DNA from: Arthrobacter sp. UM1
Lineage (GTDB): Bacteria; Actinomycetota; Actinomycetes; Actinomycetales; Micrococcaceae
Direction: 5' to 3'
NCBI RefSeq assembly: GCF_020483305.1
Contig: NZ_JACWAB010000003.1
Location: 240,737-304,736, forward strand
DNA: 64,000 nucleotides
Made by a program: the position numbers and the translations under genes. Below, piece by piece: positions 50,533 through 57,023 of this stretch (the first letter of the stretch is position 1; each line of letters opens with the position of its first letter). A model generated the notes under the pieces. That model had not been told where the DNA came from and ran no database searches. It saw only the letters and a list, made by a program, of their open reading frames with translations.

Positions 50533-51909
50533 GTGACTGTCATCGACGAACCGGCGAACACAGCCCCCGGAACGCACCCGAACACCTCCGGCGTGACCAA
50601 TGAGAACGCGATGACCGCCTCGCGAGACCAGATCGAGGCGGCGCAGCTCGAGCGGCTCCAGTGGACGGTGAACTACGCCTACGCGAACGTGCCCCTCTAC
50701 AAGGAGAAGTTCGACGCGCACGGCGTGCACCCCTCAGACCTCAAGGAGCTCGACGACCTCGCGAAGTTCCCTTACACGGAGAAGGAGGACCTGCGGAAGA
50801 CGTACCCGTTCGGGATGTTCGCGGTGCCGCAGTCGCAGGTGACCCGCATCCACGCGAGCTCGGGCACCACGGGACTGCCGACTGTGGTGGGCTACACGGC
50901 CGAGGACATCGGCAACTGGGCCGACCTCGTGGCGCGCTGCCTGCGCCTCTCCGGCGTGAAGCCCGGGGACAAGGTCCACAACGCGTACGGCTACGGGCTT
51001 TTCACGGGCGGCCTCGGCGCGCACTACGGCGCGGAGCGGCTCGGCGCCACGGTCATCCCGATGTCCGGAGGCCAGACGGAGAAGCAGATCCAGCTCATCC
51101 AGGACTTCGAGCCGGACGCCATCCTGGCCACGCCCACGTACCTGCTGGCCATCGCGGACGCCATGCAGAAGATGGGCCTCGACCCGCGCGCCACGAGCCT
51201 CAAGACCGCGGTGCTCGGCGCGGAGCCGTGGACGCAGGAGATGCGGCGCGAGCTGGAGCAGGCGTGGGACCTCAACGCGTGCGACATCTACGGGCTCTCC
51301 GAGGTCATGGGCCCGGGCGTGGCCGGCGAGTCCTGCGAGACCAAGGACGGCTCGCACATCTGGGAGGACCACTTCCGGCCGGAGATCATCGACCCGTTCG
51401 ACGCCTCCCAGACCATGCGGGACGGCGAGCCGGGCGAGCTCGTCTTCACATCCCTGACCAAGCAGGCGCTGCCGATCATCCGGTACCGCACGCACGACCT
51501 CACGCGGCTGCTCCCCGGCACCGCCACCCCGGGACACCGCCGGATGGGCCGCATCACGGGCCGCAGCGACGACATGATCATCCTCCGCGGGGTCAACCTG
51601 TTCCCCTCGCAGATCGAGGAGATCGCGCTCGGCATCCGCGGCCTCTCCCCGCACTTCCAACTGGAGCTGACGCGGCCGAAGATCATGGACGAGCTGACCG
51701 TGCGCATCGAGGCGCGGGAGGACTGCGAGGCGGATCGGCGCGTTTCCGCCGCCGCCGAGCTCAAGCACGCCATCAAGGTGCGCGTGGGCTCCTCCTGCAC
51801 CATCGAGGTGGTGGACCCGGGCACGCTCGCCCGCTCCTCCGGCAAGCTCAAGCGCATCCACGACCTCCGCGGCCTCAAGGCCGGCGAGGACCCGCGGGAC
51901 AAGCGCTGA
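50533..51909 (+). CDS. paaK: phenylacetate-CoA ligase
   Basis: A 458-residue adenylate-forming ligase that activates phenylacetate to phenylacetyl-CoA, the substrate of PaaABCDE. The AMP-binding loop SSGTTGLPTVVGY is near residue 108; DIYGLSEVMGPGVAGE and RTHDLTRLLPG follow, and the C-terminal lid has GRSDDMIILRGVNLFPSQIE. AGAAGGA stands 7 nt before GTG 50533. Cotranscribed with paaI. It also provides an aryl-CoA that could feed the nearby siderophore acyltransferase. Confidence 0.96.
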   Translation: MTVIDEPANTAPGTHPNTSGVTNENAMTASRDQIEAAQLERLQWTVNYAYANVPLYKEKFDAHGVHPSDLKELDDLAKFPYTEKEDLRKTYPFGMFAVPQSQVTRIHASSGTTGLPTVVGYTAEDIGNWADLVARCLRLSGVKPGDKVHNAYGYGLFTGGLGAHYGAERLGATVIPMSGGQTEKQIQLIQDFEPDAILATPTYLLAIADAMQKMGLDPRATSLKTAVLGAEPWTQEMRRELEQAWDLNACDIYGLSEVMGPGVAGESCETKDGSHIWEDHFRPEIIDPFDASQTMRDGEPGELVFTSLTKQALPIIRYRTHDLTRLLPGTATPGHRRMGRITGRSDDMIILRGVNLFPSQIEEIALGIRGLSPHFQLELTRPKIMDELTVRIEAREDCEADRRVSAAAELKHAIKVRVGSSCTIEVVDPGTLARSSGKLKRIHDLRGLKAGEDPRDKR

Positions 51910-52054
51910 GGGAGGCCTCTCCCATGTCGGCGCGGGCGGGGACTGCGCTGCCAACGGCGGCGGCGCGGGTGCGGCGTTCCCTCCCGGGGAACGACGGCGC
52001 CCGTGCCGCCCGCCACACTCAGTTGCGCGGCGAGCCCGGAACGGGGTTTGCTGA

Positions 52055-52654
52055 ATGACTGTGAGTGTGAAGTCCTCTGCGAAGCGCGGCCGCCCCGGAT
52101 ACGACCAAGAGGCGGTCCTCGTCGCCGCCGTGGACGTCTTCACCCGGCACGGGTACGAGGCCGCGAGCATGGGCATGCTCGCCGAGGCCCTGGGCCTCTC
52201 CAAGTCCGCGATCTACCACCACGTGCCGAGCAAGGTGGAGCTTCTGCGCCTGGCGCTCGACGACGCCCTCTCCGCCCTCGAGGCCGCGGCCGACGACGCC
52301 GCCGAGCGGGGCTCCTCCCCCGTGGACACGCTCGAGCTGCTCATGCGGGGCACAGTTAAGGTGCTCATCGAGAAGCAGCCGGAGGTGCGCCTGCTGCTGC
52401 GCCTGCGGGGCAACTCCGAGGTGGAGAACGAGGCCATCGCCCGCCGCCGCGCCGTGGACCGCCGCACCTCCGAGGTCATCCGGGACGCCCAGGACTCGGG
52501 GGCGCTCCGCACCGATGTTGAGGCACGCGTGCTGGCGAGGCTCATGTTCGGCATGATCAACTCCATCGTGGAATGGCACCGGCCGGGCAACCGCACGGCG
52601 GACGAGCTCGCAGACACGGTGACGTCGGTGCTGCTGGAGGGCGTGCGGGCGTAG
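52055..52654 (+). CDS. paaR: TetR-family regulator, probable PaaR
   Basis: A 199-residue TetR-type repressor. The helix-turn-helix is at residues 18-60 (DVFTRHGYEAASMGMLAEALGLSKSAIYHHVPSKVELLRLAL). The ligand domain length fits PaaR proteins, which release DNA on binding phenylacetyl-CoA. It lies 145 bp after paaK on the same strand, between the operator-bearing paa blocks. No ribosome binding site is evident, and whether it has its own promoter is unclear. The conserved palindrome at three paa promoters is its likely target. Confidence 0.8.
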   Translation: MTVSVKSSAKRGRPGYDQEAVLVAAVDVFTRHGYEAASMGMLAEALGLSKSAIYHHVPSKVELLRLALDDALSALEAAADDAAERGSSPVDTLELLMRGTVKVLIEKQPEVRLLLRLRGNSEVENEAIARRRAVDRRTSEVIRDAQDSGALRTDVEARVLARLMFGMINSIVEWHRPGNRTADELADTVTSVLLEGVRA

Positions 52655-52722
52655 GAGGGCTGTCCCGCTGAGCCTGGCCCTCGCTTTCAGCCTCGCACTC
52701 GCACTCACCCACACACTCGTCA

Positions 52723-52780
52723 TCGTCTGTTGCGAGTTGGAGGAATAGCGGCCGCTATTCCTCCAACTCGCAACAGACGA
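52723..52780. repeat. GTTGCGAGTTGGAGGAA palindrome, copy 3: perfect 58-bp palindrome
   Basis: An uninterrupted 58-bp perfect palindrome centred at 52751/52752 on a GC core, with the shared GTTGCGAGTTGGAGGAA arms. It lies 68 bp after paaR in a 393-bp gap (52655-53047). The rest of that gap holds a 9-nt C-run (52799-52807), three GGCACGGC units (52818-52841) and TGTGACG at 52850, 52870, 52880 and 53021. No ORF is supported. Confidence 0.88.
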
Positions 52781-52995
52781 GTTCGGTAGAGCCCGACACC
52801 CCCCCCCGCGAAACAGCGGCACGGCGGCACGGCGGCACGGACGACTCAATGTGACGAAGTGTGTCCGTGTGTGACGTTCTGTGACGCCGTCTGCACCCGC
52901 CTCGACCGCTCCCACGTGAGCATGCACAGTCACACTCCCCCGGAACGGCGGGGTTCCCGCCCCATCTTGAGCGCCTTGTTGTGCGCGCGCCCATT

Positions 52996-53013
52996 TTCAA
53001 TGTTTAGATTGAA
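52996..53013. promoter_or_regulatory. XRE operator 1 (TTCAAT-N6-ATTGAA)
   Basis: Palindrome TTCAATGTTTAGATTGAA in an AT-rich patch 35 bp upstream of the XRE gene. Confidence 0.5.
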
Positions 53014-53034
53014 GACGAAATGTGACGCTGCAGT

Positions 53035-53045
53035 TTCAAGTTGAA
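53035..53045. promoter_or_regulatory. XRE operator 2 (TTCAAGTTGAA)
   Basis: Perfect 11-bp palindrome ending 2 nt before the XRE start codon, well placed for autorepression. Confidence 0.5.
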
Positions 53046-53047
53046 GC

Positions 53048-53404
53048 ATGCCCAAGCCCACGCCCACCCAAGAGCAGGCCTATGCTCTGGGCCGTCGGCT
53101 CCGGGAGCGGCGGCAGAGCCTGCAGATGACGCAGGAGCAGGTCGCCCAGGTGGCAGGCATCTCACTCCAGCACCTCAGCCTCCTGGAGAACGGGCACAGC
53201 AGCCGCGGACGCACCGCCACACCCGCCAACCCCACGCTGGGACTCATCCAGCGGCTGGCCAAGGCGCTGCGCGTGGACGTGTACTACATCGTGGCGTCGA
53301 TCGACGAGGTCGATCCGCCGCAGGACTCCGACGACGTCGTGACCCGCCTCCCCGATCCCGCCCGCGGCCCGTGGGGCGTGAGCCGCGCGAAGCGATCAAC
53401 TTGA
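53048..53404 (+). CDS. XRE-family HTH regulator
   Basis: A 118-residue protein with a Cro/CI-type helix-turn-helix at residues 13-75 (LGRRLRERRQSLQMTQEQVAQVAGISLQHLSLLENGHSS and LGLIQRLAKALRVDVYYIV). The C-terminus is short and charged. Upstream DNA is AT-rich with two TTCAA..TTGAA palindromes, and a third, TCAACTTGA, covers its own stop codon and the next promoter. It probably controls itself and the small membrane-protein gene. Lies in an island between paaR and paaZ. Confidence 0.82.
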   Translation: MPKPTPTQEQAYALGRRLRERRQSLQMTQEQVAQVAGISLQHLSLLENGHSSRGRTATPANPTLGLIQRLAKALRVDVYYIVASIDEVDPPQDSDDVVTRLPDPARGPWGVSRAKRST

Positions 53405-53431
53405 CTCGCTTCAACGAACGCGTGCTATATC
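53396..53431 (+). promoter_or_regulatory. promoter and XRE-type operator of the small membrane-protein gene
   Basis: TTGACT (53401-53406) and TATATC (53426-53431) form a plausible promoter with a 19-bp spacer. The palindrome TCAACTTGA (53396-53404) overlaps the -35 box and the XRE stop codon. Confidence 0.5.
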
Positions 53432-53457
53432 TTTCAGACCACGTCTGAGGAGAACGC

Positions 53458-53826
53458 ATGCAGACACCACCGCTGAGCCTGGCGCCGATCGGCCTTCTGG
53501 CCGTCCTGACACTGCTCTTCGAGCTCCAGCGGGTGCGCTACATGTACGCCGCGAGTGCCGAGTGGAGCGTCCCGTTCGGCCACCGTTTCGCACGGCCCAC
53601 GCCGCGGGACGTGCTCGTCTTCGTCCTCATCGCCAGCTTGGGCGTCCTGCTCCATCCGCCGGCCTCTGCGGGCGAGTGGGCCCTCCGCGTCCTCGCCCAT
53701 GTGCTGGTGCCCTCATACGCCGCAGGGACACTGAGAGCACTGGAGCGGCATGAGCTCCTGGTTCTCGGCGTCCCTGCGGTGATGACGGGGCTGAGCATCG
53801 CCCTCGGCGCGCTCGGGTTCCCCTAG
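53458..53826 (+). CDS. small membrane protein of unknown function
   Basis: A 122-residue protein with about four hydrophobic segments (6-24, 50-68, 78-95, 103-121) and a short polar loop RPTPRD after the first. No family is recognised. GAGGAG is 5 nt before ATG 53458, and a promoter with an XRE-like operator lies immediately upstream, so it is probably regulated by the XRE protein. Its stop TAG shares CTAG (53823-53826) with the stop of converging paaZ. Confidence 0.65.
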   Translation: MQTPPLSLAPIGLLAVLTLLFELQRVRYMYAASAEWSVPFGHRFARPTPRDVLVFVLIASLGVLLHPPASAGEWALRVLAHVLVPSYAAGTLRALERHELLVLGVPAVMTGLSIALGALGFP

Positions 53827-55871
53827 CGGGTCTTGGCCACGAGGGTGAGGACGTCGTACATCGCCACGATCTCGTCATCCTGGTTGTAGAGGACCGCCTC
53901 CCAGGTCACCTCGCCGTACTCGTCCGTCTCGCGCGGCGTGATCTTCTTGGCCGTGAGCTCCACGCGGATCGAGTCGCCCGCGGGGACGGGCGTCATGAAG
54001 CGCAGGTTCTCCAGGCCGTAGTTGGCGAGGACAGGGCCCGGCTCCGGGGAGACGAACAGTCCGGCCGCCCAGGAGACGAGCAGGTAGCCGTGGGCCACGA
54101 TTCCCGGGAAGAACGGGTTGGCCTCGGCGGCCTCCTGGTTGGTGTGGGCGTAGAAGGTGTCGCCGGTCTCGTTCGCGAACGCCGAGATGTCCTCGAGCTT
54201 CACCGTCCGCAGGTCCGAGGCGAAGGAGTCGCCGATCCGCAGCTCTGCGAGGGACTTGCGGAACGGGTGCTCCATCGAGGGGTCGCCGCCGAACTTGTCC
54301 GCGCCTGCGATCCGCCGGTCTGCACCCGTGTGCCACTGGCCGGTCAACGCCGTGAGCATGTTCGGCGAGCCCTGCACGGCCGTGCGCTGCATGTGGTGCT
54401 TGACGGAGCGGATGCCGCCGAGCTCCTCGCCGCCGCCTGCACGGCCCGGGCCGCCGTGGACCAGGTGCGGCACCGGCGAGCCGTGGCCCGTGGAGCTTCG
54501 CGCAGTCTCCGCGTTGAGGATGTGCACGCGGCCGTGGTGGGCGGAGATCCCGAGGCCGAGCTCGGAGACCACCTTCGGGTCCCCCGAGCAGACCGTGGCC
54601 ACGAGGGAGCCGGACCCCTTGGCGGCCAGCCGCACGGCGTCGTCGGCGTCCGTGTACCCGAGGACGGAGGCGACCGGACCGAAGGCCTCGATCTCGTGGA
54701 CCTCCGGCGCGTCCGCGTTCTCCCAGTCGAGGAGGACCGGAGCCATGAAGGCGCCCTCCCCCGGGACGTCGAGGGAGTCGAGGACGTTGCGGCCGCCCGC
54801 GGACTCGAGCCGGCCCACGGCCTCGCGGACGTCCTTGAGCTGGCCCGTGGAGACGAGTGCGCCCATCGTGGTGCCCTCAGCGCGGGGGTCGCCCACGGTG
54901 ATCTTCTGGGCGAGCCGCGCGGCCACGGCGTCCTCCACAGCCTTCTTCATGCCCTCGGGCACGATGATGCGGCGGATCGCCGTGCACTTCTGCCCGGCCT
55001 TGACGGTCATCTCGGTGACGATGGCGCGGACGAAGGCGTCAAACTCGGCGCTGCCCTCCTTCACGTCCTCGCCGAGGATGGCGGCGTTGAGGGAGTCGGC
55101 CTCGTTGGTGAAGCGGATGCCCCGCTCCTCGGCCTGCTTCTTGAGGGCCTTGGCCGTCCAGGCGGAGCCGGTGAAGGAGACCATGTCCCGGTAGTCGAGG
55201 GTGTCCAGGAGGTCGCGGGCGCTGCCGGCGACGATCTGGAGCGAGCCCTCCGGGAGGATCCCCGAGTCCTGCATGAGCTTGACGCACTCCACCGCCAGGT
55301 ACGCGGACGGCGTGGCCGGCTTGGCGATCGTGGGGACGCCCGCGAGGAACGCCGGCGCGAACTTCTCCAGCATGCCCCAGACCGGGAAGTTGAAGGCGTT
55401 GATCTGCACGGCGACGCCGGGAATGCGCGTGTAGATGTGCTCACCCACGAACGATCCGTCCTTGGAGAGCACCTCCGCGGGGCCGTCCACGATCACGTTG
55501 GAGTTGGGCAGCTCCCGGCGGCCCTTCGAGCCGAACGTGAAGAGGACGCCGATGCCGCCGTCGATGTCCACCATCGAGTCCACCTTTGTGGCGCCCGTCT
55601 TGGCCGAGATCTCGTAGAGGCGGTCCTTGTTGGCCGTGAGGTGCTTGGCCAGCTCCTTGAGCAGGAGTGCGCGCTGGTGGAAGGTCAGCTCGCCGAGCTT
55701 CTCCTGGCCGGTGGTCCGGGCGTAGTCGACGGCGCCGGCCGTGTCCAGGCCGTCCTTGGCCACGCGATTGAGGAGCTCGCCGGTGGAGGCGTCGAGGACG
55801 TCCGTGGCCTCCGTGGAGGTCGGGGTGGTCCACTCGTTGCGGAGGAAGCTGGGAAGGAGTTCGACAGTCAC
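53823..55871 (-). CDS. paaZ: oxepin-CoA hydrolase / 3-oxo-5,6-dehydrosuberyl-CoA semialdehyde dehydrogenase
   Basis: A 682-residue bifunctional enzyme that opens the oxepin ring and oxidises the resulting aldehyde. The N-terminal aldehyde dehydrogenase domain (about 1-510) has catalytic Glu in RFTNEADS (about 256) and Cys in KAGQKCTAIRR (about 294). The C-terminal MaoC-like hydratase domain (about 545-682) includes FYAHTNQEAAEANPFFPGIVAHGYLLVS with the catalytic Asp replaced by the family's usual acidic/His pair region. GTG or ATG near 55871 follows a paa operator, 11-30 bp upstream. Divergent from the hotdog thioesterase. Confidence 0.94.
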   Translation of the reverse strand: MTVELLPSFLRNEWTTPTSTEATDVLDASTGELLNRVAKDGLDTAGAVDYARTTGQEKLGELTFHQRALLLKELAKHLTANKDRLYEISAKTGATKVDSMVDIDGGIGVLFTFGSKGRRELPNSNVIVDGPAEVLSKDGSFVGEHIYTRIPGVAVQINAFNFPVWGMLEKFAPAFLAGVPTIAKPATPSAYLAVECVKLMQDSGILPEGSLQIVAGSARDLLDTLDYRDMVSFTGSAWTAKALKKQAEERGIRFTNEADSLNAAILGEDVKEGSAEFDAFVRAIVTEMTVKAGQKCTAIRRIIVPEGMKKAVEDAVAARLAQKITVGDPRAEGTTMGALVSTGQLKDVREAVGRLESAGGRNVLDSLDVPGEGAFMAPVLLDWENADAPEVHEIEAFGPVASVLGYTDADDAVRLAAKGSGSLVATVCSGDPKVVSELGLGISAHHGRVHILNAETARSSTGHGSPVPHLVHGGPGRAGGGEELGGIRSVKHHMQRTAVQGSPNMLTALTGQWHTGADRRIAGADKFGGDPSMEHPFRKSLAELRIGDSFASDLRTVKLEDISAFANETGDTFYAHTNQEAAEANPFFPGIVAHGYLLVSWAAGLFVSPEPGPVLANYGLENLRFMTPVPAGDSIRVELTAKKITPRETDEYGEVTWEAVLYNQDDEIVAMYDVLTLVAKTR

Positions 55872-55881
55872 GGCGGCCTTT

Positions 55882-55901
55882 CCTGAACGATCGGTCAGTA
55901 T
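55882..55901. promoter_or_regulatory. paa operator 3 (paaZ)
   Basis: TCCTGAACGATCGGTCAGTA, one mismatch from the 49818 site in its outer bases and containing the palindromic core GAACGATCGGTC. It lies 11 bp upstream of paaZ and 62 bp upstream of the divergent thioesterase. Confidence 0.8.
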
Positions 55902-55951
55902 TTTGACCCAGCCTAACAGTGACGCGAGCCACAGGGCGAGGCTCCGCTGGA

Positions 55952-55957
55952 TAGCAT
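55952..55957 (+). promoter_or_regulatory. -10 box of leaderless thioesterase promoter
   Basis: TAGCAT, 6 nt before ATG 55964. Confidence 0.45.
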
Positions 55958-55963
55958 GGCCGT

Positions 55964-56461
55964 ATGACGCAGACCCCTCCCAGCACCCCTTCGAGCGGCG
56001 CAGCCTTTCCGAGCGGCACCACCCCCCAGGGCAAGCCCCAGAACGGCTCCGAGCCCACCGCGACTCACGAGGTCTGGACCATCGCCCTCGGCGAGCTCGA
56101 CCAGCGCATGGGCGTTGAAGTCCTCGAAGAGTCCGTCGAGAAAGTGGTCACCCGCATGCCCATCGAGGGCAACCGCCAGTCCTTCGGGCTCCTCCACGGC
56201 GGCGCGATGGTGGCGCTCGGCGAGGCCACGGGCTCCTGGGCGGCGGTCAAGCACGCCTCCACGATGGGCAAGGTCTGCGTGGGCGTGGACGTCAACGCCA
56301 CGCACCACCGCTCCTCTCGCACCGGCTGGGTCACGGCCACAGCCACGCCCATCTCCCTCGGCCGCACCCTCTGCTCCCACGAGGTGGTCCTCAGGGACGA
56401 CGACGGCCGCCGCCTCTGCACCGTCCGCATCACCAACCTGGTGACGCCGAAGCGGGGCTGA
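55964..56461 (+). CDS. hotdog thioesterase, MenI-like
   Basis: A 165-residue hotdog thioesterase. NRQSFGLLHGGAMVALGEATGSWAAV carries the catalytic Glu of the YdiI/MenI/EntH group (GEATGS), distinct from the Asn/Asp type of PaaI at 49879. In E. coli MenI hydrolyses DHNA-CoA in menaquinone synthesis, and this genome has the men pathway. Its position opposite paaZ makes a phenylacetate housekeeping role equally possible. ATG 55964 stands 6 nt after TAGCAT. The first 30 residues are a Pro/Ser/Thr-rich tail. Confidence 0.8.
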   Translation: MTQTPPSTPSSGAAFPSGTTPQGKPQNGSEPTATHEVWTIALGELDQRMGVEVLEESVEKVVTRMPIEGNRQSFGLLHGGAMVALGEATGSWAAVKHASTMGKVCVGVDVNATHHRSSRTGWVTATATPISLGRTLCSHEVVLRDDDGRRLCTVRITNLVTPKRG

Positions 56462-56561
56462 GCCGCCTTCGCATCAGCGGGCTTGCACACCCGGCCCCAG
56501 ACTGCGCTCGGTGCCCGCGCTGACACACCCGGTTCCCTCGCTTGTGCACCCGGTACTCCCG

Positions 56562-56620
56562 CTTGTGCACCCTCTGGTGTCAGGATTCGGGCTGAAAACT
56601 GACACCAGAGGGTGCACAAG
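56562..56620. repeat. GTGCACCC palindrome, left copy
   Basis: Perfect 21-bp arms: 56562-56582 and 56600-56620, 17-nt loop, after a run of CTTGTGCACCCGG-like half-sites (56480-56560). The right arm ends GGGTGCACAAG, immediately before a small ORF. Confidence 0.8.
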
Positions 56621-56622
56621 GG

Positions 56623-56922
56623 GTGGAGAGGCTTGATCGACCCGCACTCCGACTGACGGAAGCTCTACCCAGGGAGGCCACGGCGTTTCTTCAGACAGCT
56701 GCCAGTCCGCTCGTGCCGGCGCCGATCGAGTCCCTGATCTCGTCGCTCATCGCGCTCGCATTGCTCGTCCCTGCCGTGCTGATCTGCGTATTTCTGGTGC
56801 GGAAAGCCGTCCGAAGGACGCGTTCAGGGGCACGGGAGCCGAAGCCTCACGCGGAGTCACCGGCGACCTCCCGCACGCTTGTGCACCCGAATCGTTCGGA
56901 AAATCAGGTAAAAACCGAATGA
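56623..56922 (+). CDS. possible small single-pass membrane protein
   Basis: A 99-residue ORF from GTG 56623 (or about 69 residues from GTG 56713). One strong helix (about 37-61: ESLISSLIALALLVPAVLICVFLVR) is followed by a basic patch RKAVRRTR, giving an inside-positive C-terminus. No homologue recognised. It is flanked by inverted GTGCACCC palindromes and its last codons run into the right one, which suggests it may be part of a mobile or repeat-associated unit. No ribosome binding site is clear. Confidence 0.4.
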   Translation: MERLDRPALRLTEALPREATAFLQTAASPLVPAPIESLISSLIALALLVPAVLICVFLVRKAVRRTRSGAREPKPHAESPATSRTLVHPNRSENQVKTE

Positions 56923-56933
56923 TTCGGGTGCAC
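56881..56933. repeat. GTGCACCC palindrome, right copy
   Basis: Arms 56881-56899 (GTGCACCCGAATCGTTCGG) and 56915-56933 with one mismatch and a 15-nt A-rich loop. Its left part (CTTGTGCACCC, 56878-56888) is the inverse of the end of the left palindrome (56610-56620). Confidence 0.75.
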
Positions 56934-57023
56934 TAGCCCGGTGGACGCCCGCAGGAGGACCGAGGGAAGCCGGTTGGAGGCCCGAGACGAGCCCGGCGGG
57001 AGCGGGGAAGGCCGACGCCGGCC

